Origin: Tolypothrix campylonemoides VB511288
GTDB lineage: Bacteria; Cyanobacteriota; Cyanobacteriia; Cyanobacteriales; Nostocaceae
Length of the DNA: 64,000 bases
Reading direction: 5' to 3'
NCBI GenBank assembly: GCA_000828075.3
Contig: JXCB02000001.1
Span: forward strand, 1,098,074-1,162,073
The notes under the pieces were generated by a model. The model ran no database searches. It saw only the letters and a list, made by a program, of their open reading frames with translations, and had not been told where the DNA came from. Shown in pieces: positions 28,450-36,553 of this stretch. The translations under genes and the position numbers were made by a program. How positions within the stretch are numbered: the stretch's first letter is position 1; the number at the start of each line of letters is the position of its first letter.

Positions 28450-28863
28450 ATGCCAGACACTTTTATATCTCGGGCTAGAGGAGTTTCAGACCTCAAAGCT
28501 CATTTAGTGTTGACAACAAAATACAGAAAACCTGTTTTCACAGGTCAAATGATTGATAGATTGAAAGAAATATTAAACGAATTGCTGTCAAAGTGGGATT
28601 GCCAGGTGATTGATTTTAATGGAGAGGAAGACCACGTACATCTTCTTTTCCGTTACACTCCTCAAACTGAATTACCCAAATTCATCAACAATCTTAAGAC
28701 TGTAACCAGCCGTTATCTACGCAAAGAATTTCCTGACAGAGTTAATCGGTTCTACCACAAAGACGTACTTTGGAATGGGTCATATTTTATTGCTTCTTGT
28801 GGTGGTGTAACCGTTGAAACATTGAAAAAATATGTCGAATCCCAAAACAAACCGGGCGCTTAA
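28450..28863 (+). CDS. tnpA: IS200/IS605-family Y1 transposase TnpA
   Basis: The 137-aa product has the HUH motif HVHLL (EEDHVHLLF) near residues 62-66 and the catalytic Tyr in TLKKYVESQ near the C terminus. LVLTTKYRKPVF at the N terminus is typical. It cuts and pastes single-stranded DNA at hairpin ends without duplicating target. The gene is complete, so this copy may be active and could also mobilise the solo tnpB element at 22892-24372. Confidence 0.93.
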   Translation: MPDTFISRARGVSDLKAHLVLTTKYRKPVFTGQMIDRLKEILNELLSKWDCQVIDFNGEEDHVHLLFRYTPQTELPKFINNLKTVTSRYLRKEFPDRVNRFYHKDVLWNGSYFIASCGGVTVETLKKYVESQNKPGA

Positions 28864-28998
28864 CTTTGATTGCTCTTGATAGCACGATAATTGGGGATTT
28901 GTCAGCCATCCCACTTCCGCGTTTCATCTGTGATGAACATAGGTCGGGGATGTCTTCCTCACCCCCCGCCTTATATCCCGGCGCTAAACGGAGTACCG

Positions 28999-30564
28999 TT
29001 ATAGCGCGGGGCTTACGGCGAAGAAGCTAAAACCTTTGACCAGCAAGCAAGATTCCTGATTGTGCGAGTCAGACTGGAAATCGAAAAGCCCTGCATTCAT
29101 TATCATCAATTTGATGCGATGTGCAATCAGTTGCAGTTGCTTTACATCATCTTTGGTGAACTGGTGAAACTCAAATGTGCCGACGTGCAAGACGCCGATA
29201 ACTCCCTGTTTGATGACTAATGGAACGCCAACAAGTGATTTCAAACCCTTTTCACGCAGGATTGGACTGACAATCTCTATAGCCGACAAATCATTGACTA
29301 TCATCGGCTCAATGTTTGCAGCGATACGACCCGCGAAACCTTGCCCGATGGGGATACGAACCTGTTGTTTGATTTCCTCTTCTAGTCCGATGGTGGCAGA
29401 TACAAATAAATTCTGTTTGTCTGTAGTAGGTAGTAGCAGCGTGACAGTGTCTACAGACATATATTTTTGTAGCCAATCGAGCTGCTTTTTAATCGAAGGA
29501 ACAAGCTGATTTTCTGTATTATCCTGCCGATTACCTACGAATATATTCCAGCTTTTGTAGGACGTTAGTAAACCAGCGTAATCTCTCCATCTACGTGCTA
29601 ATGATACTGGAATAAACGAGAGTACAAGCGCTGCTATAGTTCGTAGGTTCAATTTTTGTTCAATCAAAGCATGGAAAAGATAGGATCGTGCTTTTGCTGG
29701 CTGTTCAACTTGCAGTAAACCAATAGCCAAAGTTGTATGTGCTTGTAACCATTTCTCCCGAAAATAACTCTTGAACTCTTGTAGCTGCTCATCTTGCATA
29801 AATTGGCGGTAGCAGTAGATACCAGCTTTCCCAGCCCGAATCTTTGATTGAATGCTCATATCGCCATTAGCAAAAGTTTCCGATTGAAAATGCACACGGT
29901 ATCTGCTTAATCTTTCTGGACAATAATATACTCCACCACCGTTGCGGCAAGCAAGGTAGGTTAAGTACAGATCCCAGTATGATCCCATTTCGGGGAGAAA
30001 ATCATTCCATTCAATAGCATCCTTACGGATGACGGTAGCCAGGGCAGAGGGAACAGCTTGATCGACAAGCGCTATTTCATAAAAAGGTTGGTAAATTCCT
30101 TCTTTTAGCTGGTTTCGCTTCCATCGCTGAGTATTTTCCTCTGTAGCAGCATAATCAATTTTGCCGTCCGAGTCGATTATGTAATGATCGCTGAAAGCTA
30201 TCACCAAATCTGGATTGGCATCAAGATGCGGAACAAGCTTTTCTAAAAAGTTTTCATTCCAAATATCATCGTCATTCAGGCTAGCAACATATTTCCCTCG
30301 TGCTTCCTTAAATGCAGCTATAACATTGCGGGATATTCCTAAATTCTTTGCATTGCGCCGGAATCGGATTCGTGGATCTTGAAAAGATTCAATCGTTTTT
30401 GCGGGGCTTTCAGTACTACAATCATCAGATACAATAATCTCAATATTTTTATACGTTTGTTGTACAACACTTGCGATCGCTTGTATAAGATAAATTGGGC
30501 GATTATAAGTTGGGATAATAACGCTAACTAGAGGCGAATCAAGATTTAGCGACATAGTATTCAC
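28999..30564 (-). CDS. Family 2 glycosyltransferase fused to a GAF domain, 3' end cut by IS605
   Basis: The first 240 or so residues are a GT-A glycosyltransferase: VSVIIPTYNRPIYLIQAI near 13-30, VSDDCST and the nucleotide-sugar Asp pocket LNDDDIW near 96-102. After a helical linker, residues of about 365-500 form a GAF sensor domain (LLPTTDKQNLFVSA, IPIGQGFAGRIAA, SLVGVPLVI, GVLHVGTFE). The last few residues (AVSPAL) come from the insertion sequence; the original tail appears to survive at 26875-26972. A sensor domain on a cytosolic sugar transferase is unusual and suggests control by a small ligand. The start may be GTG 30564 or ATG 30555. Confidence 0.8.
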   Translation of the reverse strand: MNTMSLNLDSPLVSVIIPTYNRPIYLIQAIASVVQQTYKNIEIIVSDDCSTESPAKTIESFQDPRIRFRRNAKNLGISRNVIAAFKEARGKYVASLNDDDIWNENFLEKLVPHLDANPDLVIAFSDHYIIDSDGKIDYAATEENTQRWKRNQLKEGIYQPFYEIALVDQAVPSALATVIRKDAIEWNDFLPEMGSYWDLYLTYLACRNGGGVYYCPERLSRYRVHFQSETFANGDMSIQSKIRAGKAGIYCYRQFMQDEQLQEFKSYFREKWLQAHTTLAIGLLQVEQPAKARSYLFHALIEQKLNLRTIAALVLSFIPVSLARRWRDYAGLLTSYKSWNIFVGNRQDNTENQLVPSIKKQLDWLQKYMSVDTVTLLLPTTDKQNLFVSATIGLEEEIKQQVRIPIGQGFAGRIAANIEPMIVNDLSAIEIVSPILREKGLKSLVGVPLVIKQGVIGVLHVGTFEFHQFTKDDVKQLQLIAHRIKLMIMNAGLFDFQSDSHNQESCLLVKGFSFFAVSPAL

Positions 30565-30723
30565 TGATAAAAGCGTCGCTTTTCATTGTCGTAGTTTCTA
30601 TTGTTGATGTTCTGAAATTTACTGAAAGTTTGCAAAACTTTTACAAACTTGAAAGGAAAAACCCCGTTTTTTGACCTGACAACCTTCCGCGCTGCATAGC
30701 GGCTGGAAATTTTGCATACGGAG

Positions 30724-31923
30724 TTAAAGTGGAATCATGGCTTGAATTTCAGTTCCCTCACCAAGACTACTCTTAATCTTCAGTTCTCCTCCCAAAATGT
30801 GAACTCTCTCTTGCATTCCTCGCAGTCCAAAACCTGTGTGAGGTGCGTTGACTTCAAAGCCTTGTCCATTATCAGTTAGTTTTAGAATAATCCCATTGGG
30901 TGTTTGATAACCTTTGAGACTGACAATACTAGCTGAGGCGTGTTTTTGAATATTCGTTAGTCCTTCCTGCACAATACAATAAAGTTGGTGGCTAGTTTGA
31001 ACAGGTAATTGCGGAAGTTGCACATCAAGCTGAATGACAAATGCTTGATTTCGTCCAACTTGTTCCACTAAGGTACCGAGGGCTTCGTTAAGATTAAAAT
31101 TAGTCTGTCGCATTGTTTGCACAGACCGCCTGACTTCAGATAAGCACTGATTGGTTAAGTCTTTGGCAATATCCAAAGACTTTGCAGCTTGAATAGGATC
31201 GCGTTGGTACAATTTTTGAGCGAGTTCCAATTGCACATCCAATGTTGTGAGATAATGTCCCAAAGAATCATGTATTTCACGAGCAATGCGAGTTCGTTCC
31301 AAAGTTGCTGCTAAGGTTTCTACCTGTTGGGTGAGAACCTCTGCTTTTTGTCTACTTTTTTGCTCTGCAATGATTACAAAGGCAAATAAAATAACAAAGG
31401 TACTAGCTGCTAGGTAGCTACTAGTGTCGTTGATAATATTCCTGGTAATTGTAGAATTTACGTCATATAACCGAGCGATACGTTCAGTAATATGGGCACG
31501 CTCAAACTCAATGATTGAAGGTAAAGTCCAAAGCCGGACAACATTCCAAAGTATTCCAGTGGCGATCGCAGTTATGACTATTTCTTGACGCTTAAGTAAA
31601 AAGCAGCCTTTTGTCAGCGCAAGATACAGTAACATATCTAGCCGCCAATTGACTGCTCTGGCACACATGATTGGTAATATTTCTAATAATATATAAGCTC
31701 GTCTTTGCCAAATTGGGCGATTCATCGGCAATTGAAAACTTAATAAAGTCGATACACTCAGAGACGCAAAAATAACATAAGTAGGTATAAGTTGGGACGC
31801 GTAAACATCTTTAGGGCGATTCACTATTATCAAGAAAAAATAGACAACCAAAAGTGTCCACTCTACATATTGCAAAGTCCGACGGATAGAAGAAGTTGTG
31901 GCGATTGGATTCATTGGAGTCAT
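30724..31923 (-). CDS. Membrane sensor histidine kinase, DesK/NarX type (HisKA_3)
   Basis: The 399-aa product has about five or six N-terminal membrane segments (residues 15-190). A dimerisation helix follows with the phospho-acceptor His in ARIAREIHDSLGHYLTTLD near 216-234, then a compact ATPase with LTDNGQGF and GFGLRGMQERV. There is no periplasmic sensor, so it probably senses membrane state or temperature, as DesK does (inference). Its likely partner is the NarL-type regulator at 25876-26514; the two are now 4.2 kb apart because of the GT-GAF gene and an insertion sequence. Confidence 0.9.
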   Translation of the reverse strand: MTPMNPIATTSSIRRTLQYVEWTLLVVYFFLIIVNRPKDVYASQLIPTYVIFASLSVSTLLSFQLPMNRPIWQRRAYILLEILPIMCARAVNWRLDMLLYLALTKGCFLLKRQEIVITAIATGILWNVVRLWTLPSIIEFERAHITERIARLYDVNSTITRNIINDTSSYLAASTFVILFAFVIIAEQKSRQKAEVLTQQVETLAATLERTRIAREIHDSLGHYLTTLDVQLELAQKLYQRDPIQAAKSLDIAKDLTNQCLSEVRRSVQTMRQTNFNLNEALGTLVEQVGRNQAFVIQLDVQLPQLPVQTSHQLYCIVQEGLTNIQKHASASIVSLKGYQTPNGIILKLTDNGQGFEVNAPHTGFGLRGMQERVHILGGELKIKSSLGEGTEIQAMIPL

Positions 31924-31937
31924 TACTCATTAGTCAT

Positions 31938-32095
31938 TAGTGAGCCAGCGCTGCAGGAGGGTTAGCCCGACCTAGGCGACTGGCGTTCGTCGTTCGCGTT
32001 CGCGCAGCGTGTCGCTTTGCGACTCAGCGTGTCCGAAGGACTCAGACGTGCCGTTCGCGTAGCGTGTCCGAAGGACATAGGCATACCCGAAGGGT
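31938..32095. repeat. Composite GC-rich palindromic repeats
   Basis: The GAGCCAGCGCTGCAGGAGGG unit (shared with 18670-18775 and 36330-36375) is followed by several CGTAGCGTGTCCGAAGGAC-type units. It lies upstream of the sensor kinase and has no gene. Confidence 0.75.
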
Positions 32096-32242
32096 CATTA
32101 GTAAGGGTTGACGGCGTTTTTACATTTCTTAACTGGCTGGTGTTTATTTCCACCTATCTACTTAGAGAAAATATTGCTTATGACAGATGACGGATGATTC
32201 TGCTGTATTTTGGGCAGGCTTGCCATCATGCAAACATAGCAT

Positions 32243-32272
32243 TTGTCCTTAATACTCATACTCATATATAAT
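32243..32272 (+). promoter_or_regulatory. Candidate promoter of an orphan transcript
   Basis: TTGTCC at 32243-32248 and a perfect TATAAT at 32267-32272 are separated by 18 bases. A strong terminator lies about 200 bases downstream and no gene lies between. Confidence 0.4.
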
Positions 32273-32278
32273 TTTTTA

Positions 32279-32477
32279 TACATTATGAGTAGAAAGATTA
32301 CAGCAATACAGCACGGCGTAAATAATACCGAATTGCGTTCATAGCTGCAAATACCCCCCGCTCCTCTCCAAGTTGGCCCAGAAGGGCGGGGGGTGACGTA
32401 ATTGAGTTTAATGTCGTTTCAGATATTGTATTAATATTTTTGAAGCAGTTTGTCTTGTAAGGGCAAACTGTTTTTTT
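32279..32477 (+). ncRNA. Candidate ~200-nt small RNA
   Basis: The segment runs from the promoter-like site at 32243-32272 to a Rho-independent terminator. Its middle has a strong hairpin with CCCCCCGC (32354-32361) and GCGGGGGG (32386-32393). No open frame of note is present. The region from 32478 to 32789 contains no gene. Confidence 0.35.
32446..32477 (+). terminator. Rho-independent terminator without an upstream gene
   Basis: CAGTTTG (32446-32452) pairs with CAAACTG (32464-32470) and is followed by seven T. The nearest plus-strand protein gene upstream ends more than 3.5 kb away, so it should end a non-coding transcript. Confidence 0.75.
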
Positions 32478-32789
32478 ATAGTATTGCTAATTTATAGCGG
32501 TTCTCAGGTGTATTCAAGGTAGCTGTTGTGAGGTAGATATCTTACCTGCCTTTAACACAGCACAGACAAGACGCCTTTGTTATAAGAAAATCAGAAGTGT
32601 CATGCATTCAATTGAAAAATGCACTACAGTACTACATAAAACTTTGATTGACTTGTAATTGTAAAATAACTGACAAATAATGAAAGAAATCAACCACGTT
32701 GTCTTATCTCAAGACCAAAACTCAAGAGTCCGAAGTCTTTAACAAATGGCTCATGACGAATGACTAATGATTCAACCAGGTAAAAGTTC

Positions 32790-33944
32790 ATGGTAAGAAA
32801 ACTCCGCCGCTCGCTTCAAGTCGTTCCTAAACCTTATAACGAAGATGACTTCTATCACCAACCAGGAACCATACCAGGAACCATCATTATTCCCACAGAT
32901 GCTTCACCACCAAAAATTACGTTGATTGACTATAATGCCCAGGGCAATGTCATTCGCAAAGAAGTGAAGACCCCGGAAGAGTGCGCCTCGTATCTAGATA
33001 CGGAATCTGTTTCTTGGGTGGAAGTGCAAGGTTTAGGCGATGAAGACATTTTGCGACGCCTGGGAAAGGTGTTTGATTTACATCCTTTGGTTTTAGAAGA
33101 TATTGTTAATGTGGCAGAGCGTCCAAAAATAGAGGAATATGAAGACCATTTGGTGATTATTTGCCGAATGGTTGTGCCAAAGGAAAGAAGATATGGATTT
33201 TATAGTGAGCAAGTGAGTCTGGTGTTGGGGAAACATTATTTACTCACAGTACAAGAGGAACCAGAACATGATTGTTTGGAAGGGGTGCGAGTGCGAATTT
33301 GCAATAACAAAGGCACTATCCGTAAACGCAAAGCAGATTATTTAGCTTACGCTTTATTAGATGCCATTGTCGATGGCTTTTTTCCGGTTCTAGAGCGTTA
33401 CGGTGAGCGAATTGAAGAGTTAGAGGACGAAGTCATAACAAACCCCACCCGGCAAACACTACAAAAAATTTATCAAGTTAGGCGAGAATTACTACAGCTG
33501 CGTCGCTACATTTGGCCCCAACGGGATGCAATTAATTCTTTGATTCGTGATGGCAATGAACTTATTAGTGAGGAGGTGAGAATTTACCTGCGGGATTGTT
33601 ACGACCATACAGTGCAAGTGATGGATATGGTAGAAACTTACCGGGAACTTGCATCAGGGTTGATGGATGTTTATCTTTCGGCAGTAGGTAACAGAATGAA
33701 TGAAATCATGAAGTTTTTGACCGTGATGTCGTCAATTTTTATTCCGCTCACTTTTATTGCCGGAATTTATGGGATGAACTTTAATACTGAAAAATCGCCA
33801 TATAATATGCCTGAACTCAATTGGCGTTGGGGTTATTTTATGTGCTTAGGATTGATGGCTGCGATCGCATTTGTTTTGGTCTTCATTTTCTGGCGGCGGG
33901 GCTGGTTCCAGAATTTTTCAAAAATTAATTCTGATAAGATTTGA
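32790..33944 (+). CDS. corA: CorA-family magnesium/cobalt transporter
   Basis: The 384-aa product has a large cytosolic N-terminal funnel and two C-terminal membrane helices. The selectivity motif YGMN ends the first helix (FIPLTFIAGIYGMNFNTE near 329-346). The second helix is followed by RRGW. CorA works as a pentamer that lets Mg2+ down its gradient and closes when cytosolic Mg2+ is high. The length is on the long side because of an N-terminal lead. It is not in an obvious operon. Confidence 0.93.
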   Translation: MVRKLRRSLQVVPKPYNEDDFYHQPGTIPGTIIIPTDASPPKITLIDYNAQGNVIRKEVKTPEECASYLDTESVSWVEVQGLGDEDILRRLGKVFDLHPLVLEDIVNVAERPKIEEYEDHLVIICRMVVPKERRYGFYSEQVSLVLGKHYLLTVQEEPEHDCLEGVRVRICNNKGTIRKRKADYLAYALLDAIVDGFFPVLERYGERIEELEDEVITNPTRQTLQKIYQVRRELLQLRRYIWPQRDAINSLIRDGNELISEEVRIYLRDCYDHTVQVMDMVETYRELASGLMDVYLSAVGNRMNEIMKFLTVMSSIFIPLTFIAGIYGMNFNTEKSPYNMPELNWRWGYFMCLGLMAAIAFVLVFIFWRRGWFQNFSKINSDKI

Positions 33945-34000
33945 AATTGCCAGTAAGTTGAGTAACTACGCATTAGTACAGGGAGTTAATATACAAAGTT

Positions 34001-34711
34001 ATGAGAACCGGCGACAACAATTTAGTTATTCTGACACTTTATATAATTGGCATTACTTATACCTTTAACCAAATGGTGGAATCAATCGATGAACAAGTAA
34101 AGATTGATTTCAAGAAAGCATCTGTAGACCAACAACTGAAAGAACAAAATCTCCAAGACACGATTGGGATTAGTTTTGGGGGACTGGCAAAGACGTACCC
34201 AATTGAGAAACCAGAATCTTTGTCGATTAACATTCAAAATAAATCCTCGGATTTAGCAATATATGTTGATTGGGACAATTGCGCTTTTGAAGAATTTGAC
34301 GGAACCTCCAAGCGAGTCATTCGGATGTCACCAGACATAACCCGTGACTTAGCTGTATTACAAACTCCCAGTCTGATTGTCCCGGGTAAAACTCTTAAAG
34401 AATCAGTCTCATCTGAAAGTGTTTTCCAACTAGATGCAATAACCAGAACATATACAGCAACAAAAAACTCCGTGGCTAACGTTCTTAAATGGAAAAACAG
34501 CCCCCTCAAGGTACAAAGAAAACAATTTAACGAATTTATAACCAGAAGACGCACCTTTGACTTTTCGCTAGATTTAGTGTTTCGGTTAGCTGAAACAAAT
34601 GTGGGTGTCGCTCAAGGTAGGAATGTCCCTCCCCTATGCATTGTCAAGTGTCCTTTCACTGTTAGGAAACTACCTTGGACGTATGCTTTACCTTGGAATA
34701 AGATGCGGTAA
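34001..34711 (+). CDS. Conserved hypothetical protein next to rnpB
   Basis: The 236-aa frame starts at ATG 34001. ATG 34073 (MVESIDEQVKIDF) is an alternative that would drop a short hydrophobic stretch (LVILTLYIIGITY). Neither has a good ribosome-binding site. The body has a beta-rich feel (LSINIQNKSSDLAIYVDWDN) like a small immunoglobulin-type fold, then a basic part (FNEFITRRRTFDF). I do not recognise a family. It ends 49 bp before the start of the RNase P RNA. Confidence 0.65.
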   Translation: MRTGDNNLVILTLYIIGITYTFNQMVESIDEQVKIDFKKASVDQQLKEQNLQDTIGISFGGLAKTYPIEKPESLSINIQNKSSDLAIYVDWDNCAFEEFDGTSKRVIRMSPDITRDLAVLQTPSLIVPGKTLKESVSSESVFQLDAITRTYTATKNSVANVLKWKNSPLKVQRKQFNEFITRRRTFDFSLDLVFRLAETNVGVAQGRNVPPLCIVKCPFTVRKLPWTYALPWNKMR

Positions 34712-34760
34712 ACCAAAACTACTGGTTTGGTCATTCAAAGACTACACTGGATATTAGGAG

Positions 34761-35156
34761 AGAGTAGGCGCAGGCGGTTGCAGATCAGTTTTGTTGAAGC
34801 TGGTTTGAGGAAAGTCCGGGCTCCCGAAAGACCAAACCTGCTGGGTAACGCCCAGTGCGAGCGATCGCGAGGATAGTGCCACAGAAAGATACCGCCAGGA
34901 CTAGGGACTAGGGACTAGGGACTAGGGACTGGGAAAGAATCTTCCCAATCCCGAATCCCGAATCCCCAATCCCGAATCCCTGGTAAGGGTGCAAAGGTGC
35001 GGTAAGAGCGCACCAGCACGACCGAGAGGTCGTGGCTCGGTAAACCCCGGTTGGGAGCAAGGTCACAAGGAACTACGGTTGGTCTTTTACCAGTTCCGTC
35101 ATAAGAGCCGCTTGAGGCGTCTGGTAACAGGCGTCCCAGATAGATAACTGCCCTCT
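34761..35156 (+). ncRNA. rnpB: RNase P RNA (M1 RNA), with STRR insertion
   Basis: The 5' part AGAGTAGGCGCAGGCGGTTGC and GAGGAAAGTCCGGGCTCC are the universally conserved P1-P4 region. GGTAAACCCCGG, GGGAGCAAGGTCA and the 3' part GATAGATAACTGCCCTCT complete the core. Ends are set by pairing of AGAG with CTCT. RNase P RNA removes tRNA leaders with the RnpA protein. Between about 34900 and 34985 sit tandem GGGACTA units and CCGAATCC-type units, an insertion known for rnpB of heterocyst-forming cyanobacteria. Confidence 0.96.
34900..34985. repeat. STRR inside rnpB
   Basis: About four GGGACTA heptamers are followed, after 20 bases, by several AATCCC(C/G) heptamers. The two arrays are partly complementary, so they may pair as one long hairpin arm of the RNA. 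Confidence 0.85.
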
Positions 35157-35273
35157 AAATGTAGAGACGTAGTATGCTACATTTCTACAAAAGAGAACAG
35201 AACCCGGCTTACGTTCCGACTCTCTCCCTCTTTTTGTCCTTTGTAATTTGTTGTTAGTCGTTTGTTCATAAAC

Positions 35274-35383
35274 AATGACGAATGACGAATAACCCATGAC
35301 CAATAACCCATGACTAATGACTAATAACTAATAACTAATGACTAATAACTAATGACTAATGACTAATGACTGATAACTAATGA
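35274..35383. repeat. STRR, (TGACTAA)n, running into the rnc start codon
   Basis: Around fourteen degenerate heptamers (TGACTAA, TAACTAA, TGACGAA) fill the spacer. The last unit overlaps the ATG of rnc at 35380. No conventional ribosome-binding site separates them. Confidence 0.85.
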
Positions 35384-36099
35384 GCATCGCTTATCCACGC
35401 CGTCAACGGCAACTCGAAAGCTTAGTCAGAAAATTTGGTTTGCCAGCAGACGCAGCTATAAAGTGGGAACTGCTGGACTTAGCGCTGACTCATCCTACTG
35501 TCTCAGAGTCGGCAAATTATGAACATTTGGAGTTTGTCGGCGATGCAGTCGTGCGATTAGTGGCAGCCATTGTATTATGGGAGACCTATCCCAATTGCCC
35601 AGTCGGAGATTTTGCCGCAATTCGTTCTGTGTTGGTGAGCGATCGCATGCTCGCCCAACTAGCAAGAGAATACGGCTTGGAGCTATACTTACTGGTCGCT
35701 GGCAGTGCAACCGCTGATAAAGTTGGTCAAGAGTCACGACTGGCAGATGCCTTTGAAGCAGTCTTAGGTGCGCTTTATTTGAGTACAAACAATCTCGAAC
35801 TCATCCGCTCTTGGCTAGACCCTCACTTTAAACAACTTGCAGCAGAAATTCGCCTCGATCCAGCTAGATTTAACTATAAAGCCGCTTTACAAGAATGGAC
35901 TCAAGCAAAGTATAAAGTTTTACCAGAATATCGAGTCGTGGAAATCAATCAACCGCAGCACAATCAAGAGCGTTTTCTTGCTGAAGTGTGGTTGCACGAA
36001 CAAAAGCTAGGTGAAGGAAAGGGACGCTCGATCAAAGCTGCCGAACAAGCTGCCGCAAAAGTAGCTTTTTTAGCAGTTGACACTCAAGAAAAACCCTGA
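35380..36099 (+). CDS. rnc: Ribonuclease III
   Basis: The 239-aa product has the RNase III signature EHLEFVGDAVVRL near 45-57 with catalytic acidic residues, a second acidic cluster LADAFEAVLGALYL near 122-135, and a C-terminal double-stranded RNA binding domain (YKAALQEWTQ, and KGRSIKAAEQAAAKVAF). It cleaves double-stranded RNA in rRNA precursors and antisense pairs. Length is standard. The start codon lies in the last unit of a TGACTAA heptamer array. It is downstream of rnpB, another RNA-processing gene. Confidence 0.95.
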   Translation: MSIAYPRRQRQLESLVRKFGLPADAAIKWELLDLALTHPTVSESANYEHLEFVGDAVVRLVAAIVLWETYPNCPVGDFAAIRSVLVSDRMLAQLAREYGLELYLLVAGSATADKVGQESRLADAFEAVLGALYLSTNNLELIRSWLDPHFKQLAAEIRLDPARFNYKAALQEWTQAKYKVLPEYRVVEINQPQHNQERFLAEVWLHEQKLGEGKGRSIKAAEQAAAKVAFLAVDTQEKP

Positions 36100-36239
36100 T
36101 ACTAAACGGTGAAGGGGACTGGGGATTAGGGATTGGGGATTGGGTTAAAAATCGAAAAATTATATCCGGGACAACAAAGCCCGGATCTAATGCATGGAAA
36201 TTTTTCCCCAACAACCGTCACGAGACAGGGACCGCCCAA
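36100..36239. other. Spacer with GGGGATT-type remnants
   Basis: Short GGGGATT heptamers at 36119-36142 are followed by unremarkable sequence up to a MITE. No gene is seen. Confidence 0.5.
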
Positions 36240-36413
36240 TTAGGGACTTCCAAATAAAAAAGTATCCAAAAATCTCTTGTGGAACGGGCCAGAAAGCCCG
36301 TTCAAATCAAGGGCGGGCGGGGACGCCCAACGCCAGTCGCCTGCGGAGGGAAACCCTCCCGCAGCGCTGGCTCCCCCACAAGATGAATAATTTATTTCTT
36401 GGAAATCCCTTAT
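36240..36413. mobile_element. MITE, copy B (TA-flanked), carrying a GC-rich repeat
   Basis: Ends TTAGGGACTTCCAAATAAA and, inverted, TAAGGGATTTCCAAGAAAT match copy A at 17265-17394. This copy is about 174 bp because its middle contains GGGCGGGCGGGGACGCCC and, at 36330-36375, the GCCAGTCGCC/GCGCTGGCTC palindrome shared with 18670-18775. It is a nested insertion or a longer element version. No gene. Confidence 0.65.
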
Positions 36414-36509
36414 CCCACCACCAAATCAAAGATTGTAATGGGGGTATTCTGGGCGCGACTTGGTAAATAATAATTGAAAATCTGTTAATTGTCCTTTGTC
36501 ATTTGTTAA

Positions 36510-36553
36510 TAACTAATGACTAATGACTAATGACTAATGACTAATAACTAATG
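36510..36553. repeat. STRR, (TGACTAA)n, running into a start codon
   Basis: About six heptamers lie directly before the dehydrogenase gene; the last one supplies its ATG at 36551. Confidence 0.8.

Larger units (their letters stand above)
26973..29019. mobile_element. IS605-type insertion sequence (divergent tnpA and tnpB)
   Basis: It is about 2.05 kb. The left-end hairpin CCTACACCT...AGGTGTAGG lies at 26977-27009 and overlaps the tnpB stop. The right-end imperfect hairpin GCGCTA...TAGCGC lies at 28981-29007. Inside are tnpB on the minus strand and tnpA on the plus strand, diverging from 28378/28450, the IS605 layout. No terminal inverted repeats or target duplication are seen, as expected. 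The boundaries are estimates based on the hairpins and on where the flanking coding frame breaks. Confidence 0.75.

Noticed and set aside
22892-29019. Single large composite transposon from the solo TnpB element to the IS605 element
   Set aside because: The ends differ, hisD and a response regulator lie between, and the two elements have separate hairpin ends.
32446-32477. Mg2+-sensing leader of corA
   Set aside because: The terminator is more than 300 bases ahead of corA and no M-box-like conserved sequence is visible between.
34900-34985. Possible CRISPR array
   Set aside because: The units are 7 bases, contiguous, without spacers, and lie within rnpB. The other tandem arrays in the window also lack spacers.
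36194-36466. 90-codon plus-strand frame
   Set aside because: It spans the MITE and a GC-rich palindrome and shows no protein-like pattern.
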